A stretch of DNA of 64,000 bases from Microbacterium immunditiarum (GCF_013409785.1 NZ_JACCBV010000001.1:2170001-2234000), one strand, 5' to 3'; shown: positions 45,072 to 54,417, counted from the stretch's first letter. Program-made: numbers and translations. Notes: generated by a model from the letters alone, not told the origin.

Positions 45072-45602
45072 GTGACCGCTCTTCGATGGATCGGCGTCGC
45101 CGAACCGAGCGACGAGACGTGTGTCGTGAGTCGGCGCTCGGACTCGATCCGGTTCGCGAGCAAGGTGCTCGGGCCGTTCGGGGAACTCGAGTACGTCCTG
45201 TCCGTCGATGCAGGCTGGTGCTTCCAAAGCCTCGAGATGACCGTCGCCGATCGCTCGACCTCGATTCGACGCGAGCGGGACGGATGGTTCATCGGCGGTC
45301 ATCGGCGCCACGATCTCAGCGGCGCCGAAGAAGTTGACATCTCGGTTTCGCCCTTGACCAATACTCTGCCGATCCGTCGACTGAAGCTCGAGGTCGGTGA
45401 GACCGCCGACATCGTCACCGCCTACATCTCGGTGCCCGACCTTCATGTCACCCCGGACCCTCAGCGCTACACACGGCTGAGCGCCGATCAGTACCTGTAC
45501 GAGTCGCGCGACTCCGACTTCACTGCGATCATCACGGTCGACGAGGAAGGCTATGTCTTGCACTACCCAGGGCTGTTCCTTCGACACACGGCGGTGAACT
45601 GA
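45072..45602 (+). CDS. putative glycolipid-binding family protein
   Basis: 176 residues, GTG start with GAGG directly upstream. The sequence (LRWIGVAEPSDETCVVSR, GWCFQSLEMTVADRSTSIRRERDGWFIGG, DLSGAEEVDISVSPLTNTLPIRRL, DQYLYESRDSDFTAIITVDEEGYVLHYPGLFLR) matches the putative glycolipid-binding (DUF1089/PF06475) family, a beta-barrel. The ligand is unproven. No signal peptide, so cytoplasmic. Its last 71 bases are overlapped by the convergent flavoprotein gene. Confidence 0.85.
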   Translation: MTALRWIGVAEPSDETCVVSRRSDSIRFASKVLGPFGELEYVLSVDAGWCFQSLEMTVADRSTSIRRERDGWFIGGHRRHDLSGAEEVDISVSPLTNTLPIRRLKLEVGETADIVTAYISVPDLHVTPDPQRYTRLSADQYLYESRDSDFTAIITVDEEGYVLHYPGLFLRHTAVN

Positions 45603-46605
45603 TCGGGAGCGCTGAGCGCGTCCGCCAGGTCGCGTCCCGCGCGACCGACCATCCCTCCGCGGTGCTCGCCCACCCGCTGATGCTCCCGGCGACCGCGAGC
45701 GCAAAGTCCTCCTCGACCAGCGCACCGTGCGCGGCGGCTCCCGCCATGGCTCCCGCGCCCATCGACTGAGGGACGTTCGCCATCGGGTTCACGACGTTTC
45801 CCGCGGCCCAGATGCGCCGCGAGCTCGTGCGGCCCGCCGCGTCCACCGCGAGGAACGAGCCGTGCGGCGTCTCGGCACGGTCGAGCCCGAGGCTCACGAG
45901 GAAGACGTCGAGCGGGCGAGGAGCAGCCACCGTGAAGATCGCGTCGACGCCCACCGTTCGCCCGTCGCGCAGTCGCACGCCGGTGAGGTCGGGCGCATCG
46001 CCCAGCAACTCCACAACAGGCTCCGATTCGACCACCATGCCTCGAGCCCTCCAGCGCTGCTCGACCGCCGGGTCGAGAGCACCGAGCGCTCCCGCGAACA
46101 CCGTGACGTCGTCGCTCAGCTGGCGCACGAGTTGCGCCTGATGCAGCTGCAGCGGCGAGAGCAGCAGCACGCCGAGTCGCTGATCGCGCACCTCCCACCC
46201 GTGGCAGAACGGGCAGTGCAGCACGCTCCGGCCCCAGCGCTCGGCGAGCCCCGGAAGATCTGGCAGCTCGTCTCTGACGCCCGTGGCGACGACGAGTGCG
46301 CGACCGGCGTGCTCGCTGCCGTCATCGAGCCAGACCGAGACGCGCGTCGAGTCTTCGACGACGGAGACGACGGATGCCCCGCGCACCACGACCCCGTATA
46401 CGTCGAGTTCCGCGCGGCCGCGTGCGAGCAGCTCCGTCGGGGGAGTCCCGTCCTGTCCGAGCACGCCGTGCATGTGCTCGGCGAACCGGTTGCGCGGAGC
46501 ACCCGCATCGACGACGAGCGTGCGCCGGCGAGACCTCCCGAGCATCTGCGCGGCACTGAGGCCGGCCGCACCGGCGCCGATCACGATCGCATCCCACTGT
46601 TCCAT
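45532..46605 (-). CDS. thioredoxin-reductase-like FAD/NAD(P) oxidoreductase
   Basis: 357 residues. FAD motif WDAIVIGAGAAGLSAAQMLGRSRRRTLVVDAG, ALVVATGVRDELPDLPG, redox pair in LHCPFCHGWEVRD (C-x2-C), and the second FAD motif RIWAAGNVVNPMANVPQSMGAGAMAGAAAH. Family members end near here; this one has ~40 more residues, the last 24 antisense to the glycolipid-binding gene. This suggests the normal stop was lost. It is divergent from the XRE-cupin gene 50 bases away, a common pairing in which the regulator controls the flavoenzyme. Confidence 0.87.
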   Translation of the reverse strand: MEQWDAIVIGAGAAGLSAAQMLGRSRRRTLVVDAGAPRNRFAEHMHGVLGQDGTPPTELLARGRAELDVYGVVVRGASVVSVVEDSTRVSVWLDDGSEHAGRALVVATGVRDELPDLPGLAERWGRSVLHCPFCHGWEVRDQRLGVLLLSPLQLHQAQLVRQLSDDVTVFAGALGALDPAVEQRWRARGMVVESEPVVELLGDAPDLTGVRLRDGRTVGVDAIFTVAAPRPLDVFLVSLGLDRAETPHGSFLAVDAAGRTSSRRIWAAGNVVNPMANVPQSMGAGAMAGAAAHGALVEEDFALAVAGSISGWASTAEGWSVARDATWRTRSALPISSPPCVEGTALGSARHSLPRRP

Positions 46606-46654
46606 GGATCAAGAGTGCGCCGCACCTTCCAGTCTGGCAAGCTGGATTGCGGAA

Positions 46655-47233
46655 ATGGCAAAAGGAAGCATCGTGGAGGAACTTGACCGGGTGGGCCCGC
46701 GTCTGAGGGAGGCGCGCCTCGCGAAGGGGCTCACGCTCGAGGCGGTGGCGAACAGGTCGGGCATGTCGGTCAGCACGCTCTCGCGGCTCGAGTCGGGAAA
46801 GCGTCAGGCGACGCTCGCACTGCTGATTCCCGTGACGCGGCAGCTCGGCATCCGCATCGACGATCTCGTGCGACCCGAGTCCGCCGACCCGCGCGTGCGG
46901 CGTCCCGCCGTGCGTCACAACGGGATGGTCATCGCGCCGCTCACGCTCGAGGACTCGCCCGTGAGCACCTACAAGATCACCTACGCGCCGCGGGATGATC
47001 TGCCCGCTCTCAAGACTCACGACGGGTTCGAGTGGGTCTACGTGCTGAGCGGCCGGCTGCGCCTGCGGCTCGGAGACCAGGACCTCGTGCTCGCCCGCGG
47101 GGAGGCCGCCGAGTTCGACACGCGCACGCCGCACGCGATGAGCGCCGTCGGCTCACGTCCTGCCGAGGTGATCAGCATCTTCAACGCCGAGGGGGAGCGG
47201 ATCCACACGCACGACCGGGACTCGCACGCGTAG
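46655..47233 (+). CDS. XRE-cupin transcriptional regulator
   Basis: 192 residues from ATG 46655. An in-frame GTG at 46673 with AAGGAAG just before it is a strong alternative start. The HTH (~residues 13-60) is RLREARLAKGLTLEAVANRSGMSVSTLSRLESGKRQATLALLIPVTRQL. The C-terminal cupin is FEWVYVLSGRLRLRLGDQDLVLARGEAAEFDTRTPHAM. These regulators sense small metabolites through the cupin barrel. It is divergent from the thioredoxin-reductase-like gene, its probable target. Confidence 0.9.
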   Translation: MAKGSIVEELDRVGPRLREARLAKGLTLEAVANRSGMSVSTLSRLESGKRQATLALLIPVTRQLGIRIDDLVRPESADPRVRRPAVRHNGMVIAPLTLEDSPVSTYKITYAPRDDLPALKTHDGFEWVYVLSGRLRLRLGDQDLVLARGEAAEFDTRTPHAMSAVGSRPAEVISIFNAEGERIHTHDRDSHA

Positions 47234-47253
47234 CATCCGCCTCACCATCGCCG

Positions 47254-49140
47254 TCACCGGCCGCGGCGCCGGCCGATCGCGAGCACCGGATCGACGACCC
47301 CTGACCCGTGGTCGAGCTGGTAGTCGAGGTTCACCGCGGCGTTGATGAGCGCGAGGTGGCTGAACGCCTGGGGGAAGTTGCCCAGCTGCTCGCCGGTCAG
47401 GCCGATCTCCTCCGCGAAGAGCCCGAGGTGGTTCGCGTAGGTGAGCATCTTCTCGAAGATGAGCTGAGCCTCGTCGAGGCGGCCGGAGCGCGCGAGCGCG
47501 TCGACGTACCAGAAGGAGCACAGCGTGAACGTGCCCTCCGAGCCCCGCAGCCCGTCGGGCGACGCGGCCGGGTTGTAGCGATACACGAGGCTGTCCGAGA
47601 CGAGCTCGTCGTCCATCGCGTCGAGCGTCGAGAGCCACATCGGGTCGTTGGGTGCGACGAACCCCATGAGGGGCATCACCAGCAGCGACGCATCGAGCAC
47701 GTCCGAGTCCTCGTGCTGCACGAATGCGCCGCGCTCCTCGTGCCAGCCCTTCGCCATGATCGCGGCGTAGATCGCGTCGCGCTCGCGGATCCACCGTTCG
47801 AGATCGGCCGGCCGGCCGCGCAGGCGGGCGAGACGGATGCCGCGATCCAGCGCGACCCAGCACATGAACCGCCCGTATGTGAACTTCTTGCGCCCGCCGC
47901 GCGTCTCCCAGATGCCCTCCTCGGGCGTGTTCCAGTTCTCGCACACCCAGTCGAGCATCTCGGCGATCTGCACCCACCCCGCGTGCGGGAGCTGCAGGCC
48001 GTGCGTGTCGGCGAGGTGGATCGAGTCCATCGCCTCTCCGTAGATGTCGAGCTGCAGCTGGTCGGATGCGCCGTTGCCGACGCGCACGGGCGCGGAGTCG
48101 CGATAGCCCGACAGATTGTGAAGCGCCTCCTCCTCGAGGTCCGACGAGCCGTCGACCCGGTACATGATCTTGAGCGGCCCGGACCCATTGCCCGCGCTCT
48201 CGCGGATGCGGTCCATGAGCCACTTCACGAACGCCTCGGCCTCTTCGGTGTAGCCGAGCCCGAGCAGCGCGTACACCGAGAACGAGGCGTCGCGGATCCA
48301 CGTGTACCGGTAGTCCCAGTTGCGCTCGCCGCCCACCTGTTCCGGCAGCCCCGCCGTCGGCGCGGCGACGAGCGCGCCGCTCGGCGCGTACGTCATGAGC
48401 TTGAGCGTCATCGCCGACCGTGCCACGACCTCGCGCCACCGGCCCCGGTAGGTGGACCGGTTGTTCCAGTCGCGCCAGAACCGGCGCGTGGCATGGAACA
48501 GCCGGAGCATCTCCTCCTCGGTCGTCTGGACGGGTGCCGCCCCGCCCGACTCGAGCATCACACCGGTGAGCTCTCCCGCCATGAGGGTGCCGGTGATGCG
48601 GATGCCCCCGTCGACCAGTTCGATCCGGCCGGCCCTGCGCGAGCCGTGGATCACGGGAGGTCCGACGCGGTGAAGCGTGAGCGACTGCTCGCCCGTGGTG
48701 AACATGACGCCCGCATCGGGCACGGGCTGGATCTCGTGGGGCGTGCGGCCGTAGTCGAACCGCGGCACGATGTCGCCTTGGAACGTCATCTCGCCGCGCA
48801 CCACCCGGAGCATCCGCACAAGGCGGTGGCGGTCCGTCGCGTCCCCCTCGATCACCGGCATGAAGTCGATGAGTTCGCCGACGCCCGCCTCGCTCATGAA
48901 CCTCGTGATGAGGATCGCGGTGTCGGGCAGGTACAGCTGGCGCGTCACGTAGTCGTCGACGAGCGGGCGCACGCTGAAGTGCCCGCCCTTCTCCGCGTCG
49001 AGGAGCGATCCGAACACGCTGGGGGAGTCGAAGCGGGGGATGCAGAACCAGTCGATCGTGCCGTTCACATCGACGAGGGCGGCCGTCTGCAGATCGCCGA
49101 TGAGCCCATGGTCGGCGATGTTCGGGTAGTCCTGCGCCAC
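47254..49140 (-). CDS. glycoside hydrolase family 15 protein
   Basis: 628 residues without a signal peptide. The N-terminal beta domain starts YPNIADHGLIGDLQTAALVDVNGTIDWFCIPRFDSPSVFGSLLDAEKGGHF. The (alpha/alpha)6 barrel has RYTWIRDASFSVYALLGLGYTEEAEAFVKWL, QLQLDIYGEAMDSI and EEGIWETRGGRKKFTYGRFMCW, where GH15 carries its catalytic Glu residues. Actinobacterial cytoplasmic members of this type include alpha,alpha-trehalases as well as glucoamylases, so the substrate is left open. It is convergent with the XRE-cupin gene. Confidence 0.92.
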   Translation of the reverse strand: MAQDYPNIADHGLIGDLQTAALVDVNGTIDWFCIPRFDSPSVFGSLLDAEKGGHFSVRPLVDDYVTRQLYLPDTAILITRFMSEAGVGELIDFMPVIEGDATDRHRLVRMLRVVRGEMTFQGDIVPRFDYGRTPHEIQPVPDAGVMFTTGEQSLTLHRVGPPVIHGSRRAGRIELVDGGIRITGTLMAGELTGVMLESGGAAPVQTTEEEMLRLFHATRRFWRDWNNRSTYRGRWREVVARSAMTLKLMTYAPSGALVAAPTAGLPEQVGGERNWDYRYTWIRDASFSVYALLGLGYTEEAEAFVKWLMDRIRESAGNGSGPLKIMYRVDGSSDLEEEALHNLSGYRDSAPVRVGNGASDQLQLDIYGEAMDSIHLADTHGLQLPHAGWVQIAEMLDWVCENWNTPEEGIWETRGGRKKFTYGRFMCWVALDRGIRLARLRGRPADLERWIRERDAIYAAIMAKGWHEERGAFVQHEDSDVLDASLLVMPLMGFVAPNDPMWLSTLDAMDDELVSDSLVYRYNPAASPDGLRGSEGTFTLCSFWYVDALARSGRLDEAQLIFEKMLTYANHLGLFAEEIGLTGEQLGNFPQAFSHLALINAAVNLDYQLDHGSGVVDPVLAIGRRRGR

Positions 49141-49301
49141 GGACGGCCTCCTCGCATCTCGGGCCGGCGTCGACGCGCCGACGATCCGGCCGACGAGTCC
49201 GACAGTACGCGACGGCTGCCCGGCGCTGTTCGCCCCGCGCGGGTGATCCGTCGTTCCGATTCACCCTGATGGGGGGACGGAAAGGGCAGTATCGTTCGGG
49301 C

Positions 49302-52019
49302 ATGAGCACAGTGGAGAGCACCGCCACGCCGTGGTTCACGCAGGATCCGGATGCCGTCGTGGCGGCCGTCCAGACCGATCGCGACAGCGGACTGACCCGC
49401 TCCGAGGCTGCGCAGCGCCTGACGACGTACGGGCCGAACTCGATCGCCGCCGAGCCCTCGCCGTCGGTGTGGCAGGTCGCGCTGCGCCAGTTCGCCGACC
49501 CCATGAACATCATGCTCGTAGCGGTCGCGATCGTCAGCCTGTTCATCAACCAGGTCAGCGTCGGAATCGTCGTCGGTGCGCTCGTCGTGCTCAACGTCGT
49601 GCTCGGAACCCGCCAGGAGCTGAAGGCGAAGGCATCCGTCGACGCCCTCGCGAAGATGCAGATCCCCCAGGCGAAGGTGGTGCGCGACGGAGTGCTCGAG
49701 CAGATTGCGGCGACGAGCCTCGTGCCCGGCGACATCGTGGCGCTCGAGGCGGGTGACATCGTTCCGGCGGATGCCCGCATCCTCCGCTCCGCGACGCTCG
49801 AGACGCAGGAGGCGGCGCTCACCGGCGAGAGCACGCCGATCGCGAAGGACCCCGGCACGATCGCCGACCCCGAGACGACCCTCGGCGACCGCGCGAACAT
49901 GGTGTTCCAGAACACCCAGGTCACCCGGGGTACGGCGACCGTCGTCGTGACCGACACGGGCATGAGCACGCAGATGGGCCGGATCGCGTCGATGCTGTCG
50001 GCCGTCAAGCCCGCGAAGTCCCCGCTGCAGCGCGAGCTGGACTCTCTCACCGTCGTCCTCGGCTGGATCGCCTGGGGCGCCGTCGCGATCATCGTCATCG
50101 CAGGGCTGCTGCGCGGTCAGGAGATCGCCTCCGTGCTGCTGCTGGGCATCTCGATGGCGATCTCGGCGATCCCGACCGGCATGCCGTCGTTCGTTCAGGC
50201 GATGCTCTCGTACGGGTCTCGGCAGCTCGCCGAGCAGAAGGCCGTCGTGAAGAACCTCACCGACGTCGAGACGCTCGGTGCGACCAGCGCGATCAACTCC
50301 GACAAGACCGGCACGCTCACGATGAACGAGATGACGGTCGAGTCCCTCTACTACGCGGGCGAGTGGTTCTCGGTCGGCGGCACCGGCTATGAGAAGTCGG
50401 GTGAGATCCGAGGCGTGGCGGGCGGCGCGAACCCGGACTTCACGCAGCTCGCGCTGGGGCTCACCCTCTGCAGCGACGCGACCGTGTCGGACGAGGGCGA
50501 CATCATCGGCGACCCGACCGAGGCGGCGCTCGTCGTGCTCGCCGCCAAGATGGGCGCCGACGCCGAGATCACGCGAGCGCGATTCCCGCGGGCCGCCGAG
50601 GTGCCGTTCGACTCGGCGTACAAGTTCATGGCAACCTTCCACGAGTTCCCCGACGGCATTCGCAGCCGGCTCGTCGCGGTCGTCAAGGGCGGACCGGATG
50701 TCGTGCTCGAGCGCTGCTCGCACGCGTTGACCCCCGACGGCCCTGTCGACCTCGCCTCGCAGCGCGACGCCATCCTCGCCGCCAACCGGCGGCTGTCCGA
50801 GCAGGGGCTCCGCGTACTGGCGTTCGCCGTGCGCCGATTCGCGCAGGGCAACCCGGTTCCGGCCGATCCGATGCTCGCCGTGACCGACCTCACATTCGTC
50901 GGGCTCGTCGGGATCATCGACCCGCTGCGGCCGTCGTCGAAGGAGGCGGTGCGGATCGCGCGCGAAGCGGGCATCGAGGTCCGCATGATCACTGGGGACC
51001 ACTCGATCACGGCGGCCGCGATCGGGGAGAAGCTCGGGCTCGCGGGCGGTGCCGCGAGCGGCGCCGACATCCAGGCGATGAGCGACGACGAGCTGAAGGC
51101 GGCTCTGCCGAATCTGCACGTCTTCGGCCGGGTGACGCCCGAAGACAAGCTGCGGCTGGCCCGGCTCATGCAGGAGCAGGGCGCGGTCGTCGCGATGACG
51201 GGCGACGCCGTGAACGACGCCGCCGCGCTCAAGCAGGCCGACATCGGCGTCGCAATGGGCTCGGGCAGCGACGTGACGAAGCAGGCCGGCAAGATGATCC
51301 TCGTCGACGACAACTTCGGCACGCTCGTGACGGCTGTGCGGCTCGGACGTGCGATCTACGACAAGATCGTCAGCTACGTGCGCTACCAGATGGCGCAGCT
51401 CTTCTCGCTCGTGCTGCTGTTCCTCGTCGCGAGCATCTTCGCCATCAACGACGGCGTTCCGCTCACGCCGATCATGGTGCTGTTCCTGAACTTCTTCATC
51501 ACCATCTTCCCGGTGATCGTGATCATGCTCGACCCCGCACCCGAGGGCATCATGCAGAAGCCGCCGCGCGATCCGAAGAAGACGATCGCCAACCCGGCCG
51601 CGGTCGCCCAATGGCTGCTCTACGGCCTGCTCATCTTCATCACGTCGCTGCTGCCGCTGCTGCTCTTCGCCGACCAAGCCAGCTCGACCGAGCCCAACGC
51701 CCCTGTGACGATGACCTTCGCCATCGCCGCCCTCGGCTCGATCTTCGCGGGGCTCGTCACGCGGCGCGACCCGGAGTCGGGACTCACCCCGCCGATCCTC
51801 GTGGCGGTCAAGTGGCTGTCGATCCCGCTCGCCATCACGGTGGCAGCGGTCGAGGTCGGCTTCCTGCAGCGGCTCATCGGCACGACCGGCCTCGACGGGC
51901 GGCAATGGCTCGTCGTCTTGGGGCTGGCGCTCGTCGTCCCCGTCGTGATCGAGCTCGAGAAGTGGATCCGTCGGTCCCGCGCGCGCCGCGTGCGAGAGCA
52001 GGTGGAGTCGATGCGATGA
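49302..52019 (+). CDS. P-type (P2-like) cation-transporting ATPase
   Basis: 905 residues from ATG 49302. Actuator motif LTGES (173-177), phosphorylation site SDKTGTLT with Asp334, nucleotide-binding KFMATFH, hinge TGDAVNDAAALKQADIGVAMG. N-terminal cation ATPase domain and ~10 transmembrane helices. In M4 the usual PEGLPA of Ca2+/Na+,K+ pumps reads PTGMPS (291-296), so the acidic ion ligand is absent and ion specificity cannot be deduced. It overlaps the next membrane-protein gene by 4 bases. Confidence 0.93.
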   Translation: MSTVESTATPWFTQDPDAVVAAVQTDRDSGLTRSEAAQRLTTYGPNSIAAEPSPSVWQVALRQFADPMNIMLVAVAIVSLFINQVSVGIVVGALVVLNVVLGTRQELKAKASVDALAKMQIPQAKVVRDGVLEQIAATSLVPGDIVALEAGDIVPADARILRSATLETQEAALTGESTPIAKDPGTIADPETTLGDRANMVFQNTQVTRGTATVVVTDTGMSTQMGRIASMLSAVKPAKSPLQRELDSLTVVLGWIAWGAVAIIVIAGLLRGQEIASVLLLGISMAISAIPTGMPSFVQAMLSYGSRQLAEQKAVVKNLTDVETLGATSAINSDKTGTLTMNEMTVESLYYAGEWFSVGGTGYEKSGEIRGVAGGANPDFTQLALGLTLCSDATVSDEGDIIGDPTEAALVVLAAKMGADAEITRARFPRAAEVPFDSAYKFMATFHEFPDGIRSRLVAVVKGGPDVVLERCSHALTPDGPVDLASQRDAILAANRRLSEQGLRVLAFAVRRFAQGNPVPADPMLAVTDLTFVGLVGIIDPLRPSSKEAVRIAREAGIEVRMITGDHSITAAAIGEKLGLAGGAASGADIQAMSDDELKAALPNLHVFGRVTPEDKLRLARLMQEQGAVVAMTGDAVNDAAALKQADIGVAMGSGSDVTKQAGKMILVDDNFGTLVTAVRLGRAIYDKIVSYVRYQMAQLFSLVLLFLVASIFAINDGVPLTPIMVLFLNFFITIFPVIVIMLDPAPEGIMQKPPRDPKKTIANPAAVAQWLLYGLLIFITSLLPLLLFADQASSTEPNAPVTMTFAIAALGSIFAGLVTRRDPESGLTPPILVAVKWLSIPLAITVAAVEVGFLQRLIGTTGLDGRQWLVVLGLALVVPVVIELEKWIRRSRARRVREQVESMR

Positions 52020-52525
52020 CCGACGACAGCTCCGAGCTCACGACGCCCGTCTCGCGCATCCTCATGACGGAGGAGGCGGTGTACGGGCTGATCCTGGTCT
52101 CGGGCATGCTCGTCATCAGCGGCACGAACGCGGGCACCGCGTTCAACGCATTCGTGACGGTGCTGCTGACGGTCATCGTCTTCTTCGGAGCGCATGTGTT
52201 CGCCGGCGCGCTGGCACGATTGGCCGCCTCGGGCGGTCGGTCCGGCATCCGCTCCAGCGTCTGGTCGGCGGCCCGCCAGACGTTCGGCCTGCTCTTCGTG
52301 AGCATCGTGCCGCTGGTGATCCTCCTCCTCGGCACGCTCCGCGTCATCGACGACAGCCGCGCGATCTGGTTCGCGCTCATCGCGAACACGATCATCCTCG
52401 GCGCGCTCGGATGGTGGGCCGTCGCGCGCTGGAGCACGCACTGGACCGCGCGTCTCATCGGAGCCGTCATCACCGCGTCGTTCGGCGGCGTCCTCATCCT
52501 GCTGAAGGCGGTCGTCACCCACTGA
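52016..52525 (+). CDS. four-helix membrane protein coupled to the P-type ATPase
   Basis: 169 residues, ATG overlapping the ATPase stop. Four hydrophobic segments: AVYGLILVSGMLVISG, FNAFVTVLLTVIVFFGAHVF, TFGLLFVSIVPLVILLLG, and a C-terminal pair with IWFALIANTIILGALGWWAV and LIGAVITASFGGVLILLKA. No named family is recognised. Translational coupling with the ATPase suggests a linked role, but nothing proves it is a subunit. Confidence 0.78.
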   Translation: MTDDSSELTTPVSRILMTEEAVYGLILVSGMLVISGTNAGTAFNAFVTVLLTVIVFFGAHVFAGALARLAASGGRSGIRSSVWSAARQTFGLLFVSIVPLVILLLGTLRVIDDSRAIWFALIANTIILGALGWWAVARWSTHWTARLIGAVITASFGGVLILLKAVVTH

Positions 52526-52578
52526 CGTCACTGTCAAGGGGGTGGGTCGCCGCATCCGGCGCGGCCTAGCGTGCGGTC

Positions 52579-52764
52579 ATGGACACGCACGCGAACGACC
52601 GCCCGCGGGGCGACGAGGAAGACGACACGACTGCTTCGGGTGGAACTCCTGAACCCGGAGGTCTCGGCGAGGAAGGCACCATCCCCAACGAGCCGGATGG
52701 CGTCGCCGCCGGCTACACCGGCGAGAAGTCGACCTTCGAACCCGAGGAGGACGAGCAGGCATGA
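52579..52764 (+). CDS. small acidic hypothetical protein
   Basis: 61 residues (MDTHANDRPRGDEEDDTTAS ... GVAAGYTGEKSTFEPEEDEQA), very rich in Asp, Glu and Gly, with no hydrophobic core. It is probably disordered. It resembles the 63-residue acidic protein at 54451 in composition. The site upstream is weak, but the reading and its neat fit between genes support it. Function unknown. Confidence 0.6.
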   Translation: MDTHANDRPRGDEEDDTTASGGTPEPGGLGEEGTIPNEPDGVAAGYTGEKSTFEPEEDEQA

Positions 52765-52801
52765 TCCGGATGCCGCGGGCTGCGGTATCCGATCAGCGTG
52801 C

Positions 52802-53389
52802 TCAGCCCTTGGGCCAGGTGATGAGCAGCAGACCCTGCTTCGTGTCGGCGAGCTTGACCGAGCCGTCGGCGAAGAGATACGTCATGCCGTAGCCCTGGTC
52901 GTCGGTCGCGATCGTGGTCTGCGGGTTCTCCGTGATGTACACGCCCTCGGGCGCTTCTTCGCGGATCCAGCCCTGCCCGACCAGCTCATCCTGCGCGGCG
53001 CGCGCCTCGGAGTCGTCGTTGCGCGCCCATCCGAAGAGCTGCAGGTGGTCGCTCGCAGGTGCGTCGAAGTTCGCCCACACGCACGAGATCCCATCGGTCA
53101 TCTCGTGCGAGCCGACGTAGAACGGGTCGGTGCGCGACGTCCAGCCGATCGACTCGAAGTCCGCGACGGTCGTCGCGTCGATGATCGTCTCGCACGTCGG
53201 GTCGGCCTCCTCGCCCGCGGGAGCAGGCTCAGGCGTCTGCTCGGGCTGCGTGGGCTCGGGTGCGGGCGAGGTCGCGCTGGTCTCGGGTGTGGCTGCGGCA
53301 TCCGGATCGGCTGAGCCGCACGCCGACACGAGGAGGGCGGCTGAGGCGATCACGAGAGCGGCGCCGAGGCGGGGGAGCTGGCGGGTCAT
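52802..53389 (-). CDS. lipoprotein with acidic Pro-rich linker
   Basis: 195 residues. Signal peptide LPRLGAALVIASAALLVSAC with lipobox VSAC, then a Pro/Glu/Thr linker (PAPEPTQPEQTPEPAPAGEE). The exported domain has a Cys pair (PTCETI, ISCVWANF) and GW motifs (ESIGWTSR, FGWARND, GQGWIREE). ATG 53387-53389 overlaps the HisN-like stop, so it is translated as part of that operon. The Cys/GW layout is shared with the Thr-Pro protein at 20441. Confidence 0.8.
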   Translation of the reverse strand: MTRQLPRLGAALVIASAALLVSACGSADPDAAATPETSATSPAPEPTQPEQTPEPAPAGEEADPTCETIIDATTVADFESIGWTSRTDPFYVGSHEMTDGISCVWANFDAPASDHLQLFGWARNDDSEARAAQDELVGQGWIREEAPEGVYITENPQTTIATDDQGYGMTYLFADGSVKLADTKQGLLLITWPKG

Positions 53390-54240
53390 CGGTCGTTCTC
53401 CGGGGGGACGGGGGCGGGGGAGTGGAGCAGGTCGAGGAAGGTCCGGTGCAAGGCGCCGTTCGTCGCGAGCGACGACCGGCGGGAGATCGAAGGGGTGCCG
53501 TCGAACGCGGTGAAGCGCCCGCCGGCCTCGGTGACGATGGGGACGAGGGCCGCGAGGTCGTACTCCTTGACGTCGAACTCGGCGACGAGCTCGAGGCGGC
53601 CCTCGGCGAGCAGCATGTACGGCCAGGCGTCACCGTAGCCCCGGTCGCGCCACACCGACGACGTCAGGCGCTCGAGGGCGTCGAGCTGCCCCGCGTCGCG
53701 CCACTGCCCGATGCTCTGGAAGCTCACGCTCGCCTGGTCGAGGGAGTCGATCGTCGAGACCGAGATGCGCCGGGGTTCCGCGTCGGGCGCGTTCGTCCAG
53801 GCGCCGAGACCGGATGCCGCCCACCAGCGCCGGCCGATCGCCGGCTGGCTCACGACGCCGACCTGGGGGACGCCGTCGACCGCGAGTGCGATGAGCGTCG
53901 ACCACATCGGGATGCCCCGCAGGTAGTTCGCGGTGCCGTCGATCGGGTCGATGATCCACTGGCGGTCGGTGCCGCCCGTCGCACCGAACTCCTCGCCGAA
54001 GACGCCGTCGCCGGGCCGCTCCTGCTCGAGCAGCGAGCGGATCGCGCGCTCGGTCGCGAGGTCGGCCTCGGTCACATGCGTGGCGTCGGACTTGACGCTG
54101 ATCTCGAGGTCGGCCGCGTCGAAACGGGCGACGGATGCCGCATCCGCCGCGTCGGCGAGACGCAGTGCGAGGTCGAGATCGACCTGCCAGGACTCCCCAG
54201 CAGCCGCGGCGGCGGACGGTGGAGTGGCGGGGGGAGTCAC
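53386..54240 (-). CDS. hisN: inositol-monophosphatase family phosphatase, HisN-like
   Basis: 284 residues, GTG start. Metal-binding motifs: GEEFGATGG (Glu), WIIDPIDGTANYLRGIPMWSTLIAL (DP-x-D-G-T), and GYGDAWPYMLLAEGRLELVAEFDVKEYDLAALVPIVTEAGG (the second Asp is in EYD). The N-terminal SVKSDATHVTEADLATERAIRSLL is typical. In actinobacteria this subgroup includes the histidinol-phosphatase HisN, but no his genes are nearby, so the gene name is a best guess among IMPase-type enzymes. Confidence 0.82.
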   Translation of the reverse strand: MTPPATPPSAAAAAGESWQVDLDLALRLADAADAASVARFDAADLEISVKSDATHVTEADLATERAIRSLLEQERPGDGVFGEEFGATGGTDRQWIIDPIDGTANYLRGIPMWSTLIALAVDGVPQVGVVSQPAIGRRWWAASGLGAWTNAPDAEPRRISVSTIDSLDQASVSFQSIGQWRDAGQLDALERLTSSVWRDRGYGDAWPYMLLAEGRLELVAEFDVKEYDLAALVPIVTEAGGRFTAFDGTPSISRRSSLATNGALHRTFLDLLHSPAPVPPENDR

Positions 54241-54335
54241 ACGGATAGGATATGCGTCGCGCGACCCGGGACGATTTCACGGTGACACAATCGTGATGGT
54301 AGTGTTGACCCTCGGTTCGCCGCGTCGCGAACCAC

Positions 54336-54408
54336 GCGCCTCTAGCTCAATCGGCAGAGCAACTGACTCTTAATCAGTGGGTTCAGGGTTCAAGTCCCTG
54401 GGGGCGCA
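54336..54408 (+). tRNA. tRNA-Lys (CUU anticodon)
   Basis: 73 bases. Acceptor GCGCCTC pairs with GGGGCGC (one G-U). D-arm AGCTCAATCGGCAGAGC, anticodon loop CTCTTAA in stem CTGA/TCAG giving CUU, and T-arm CAGGGTTCAAGTCCCTG. CCA is not encoded; the discriminator is A54408. Confidence 0.97.
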
Positions 54409-54417
54409 CAAGCGTGC

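Noticed and set aside
49065..51905. A 946-codon open frame on the minus strand opposite the P-type ATPase
   Set aside because: Composition is rich in Arg, Asp, His and Glu without hydrophobic or catalytic patterns; the ATPase on the other strand is unmistakable.
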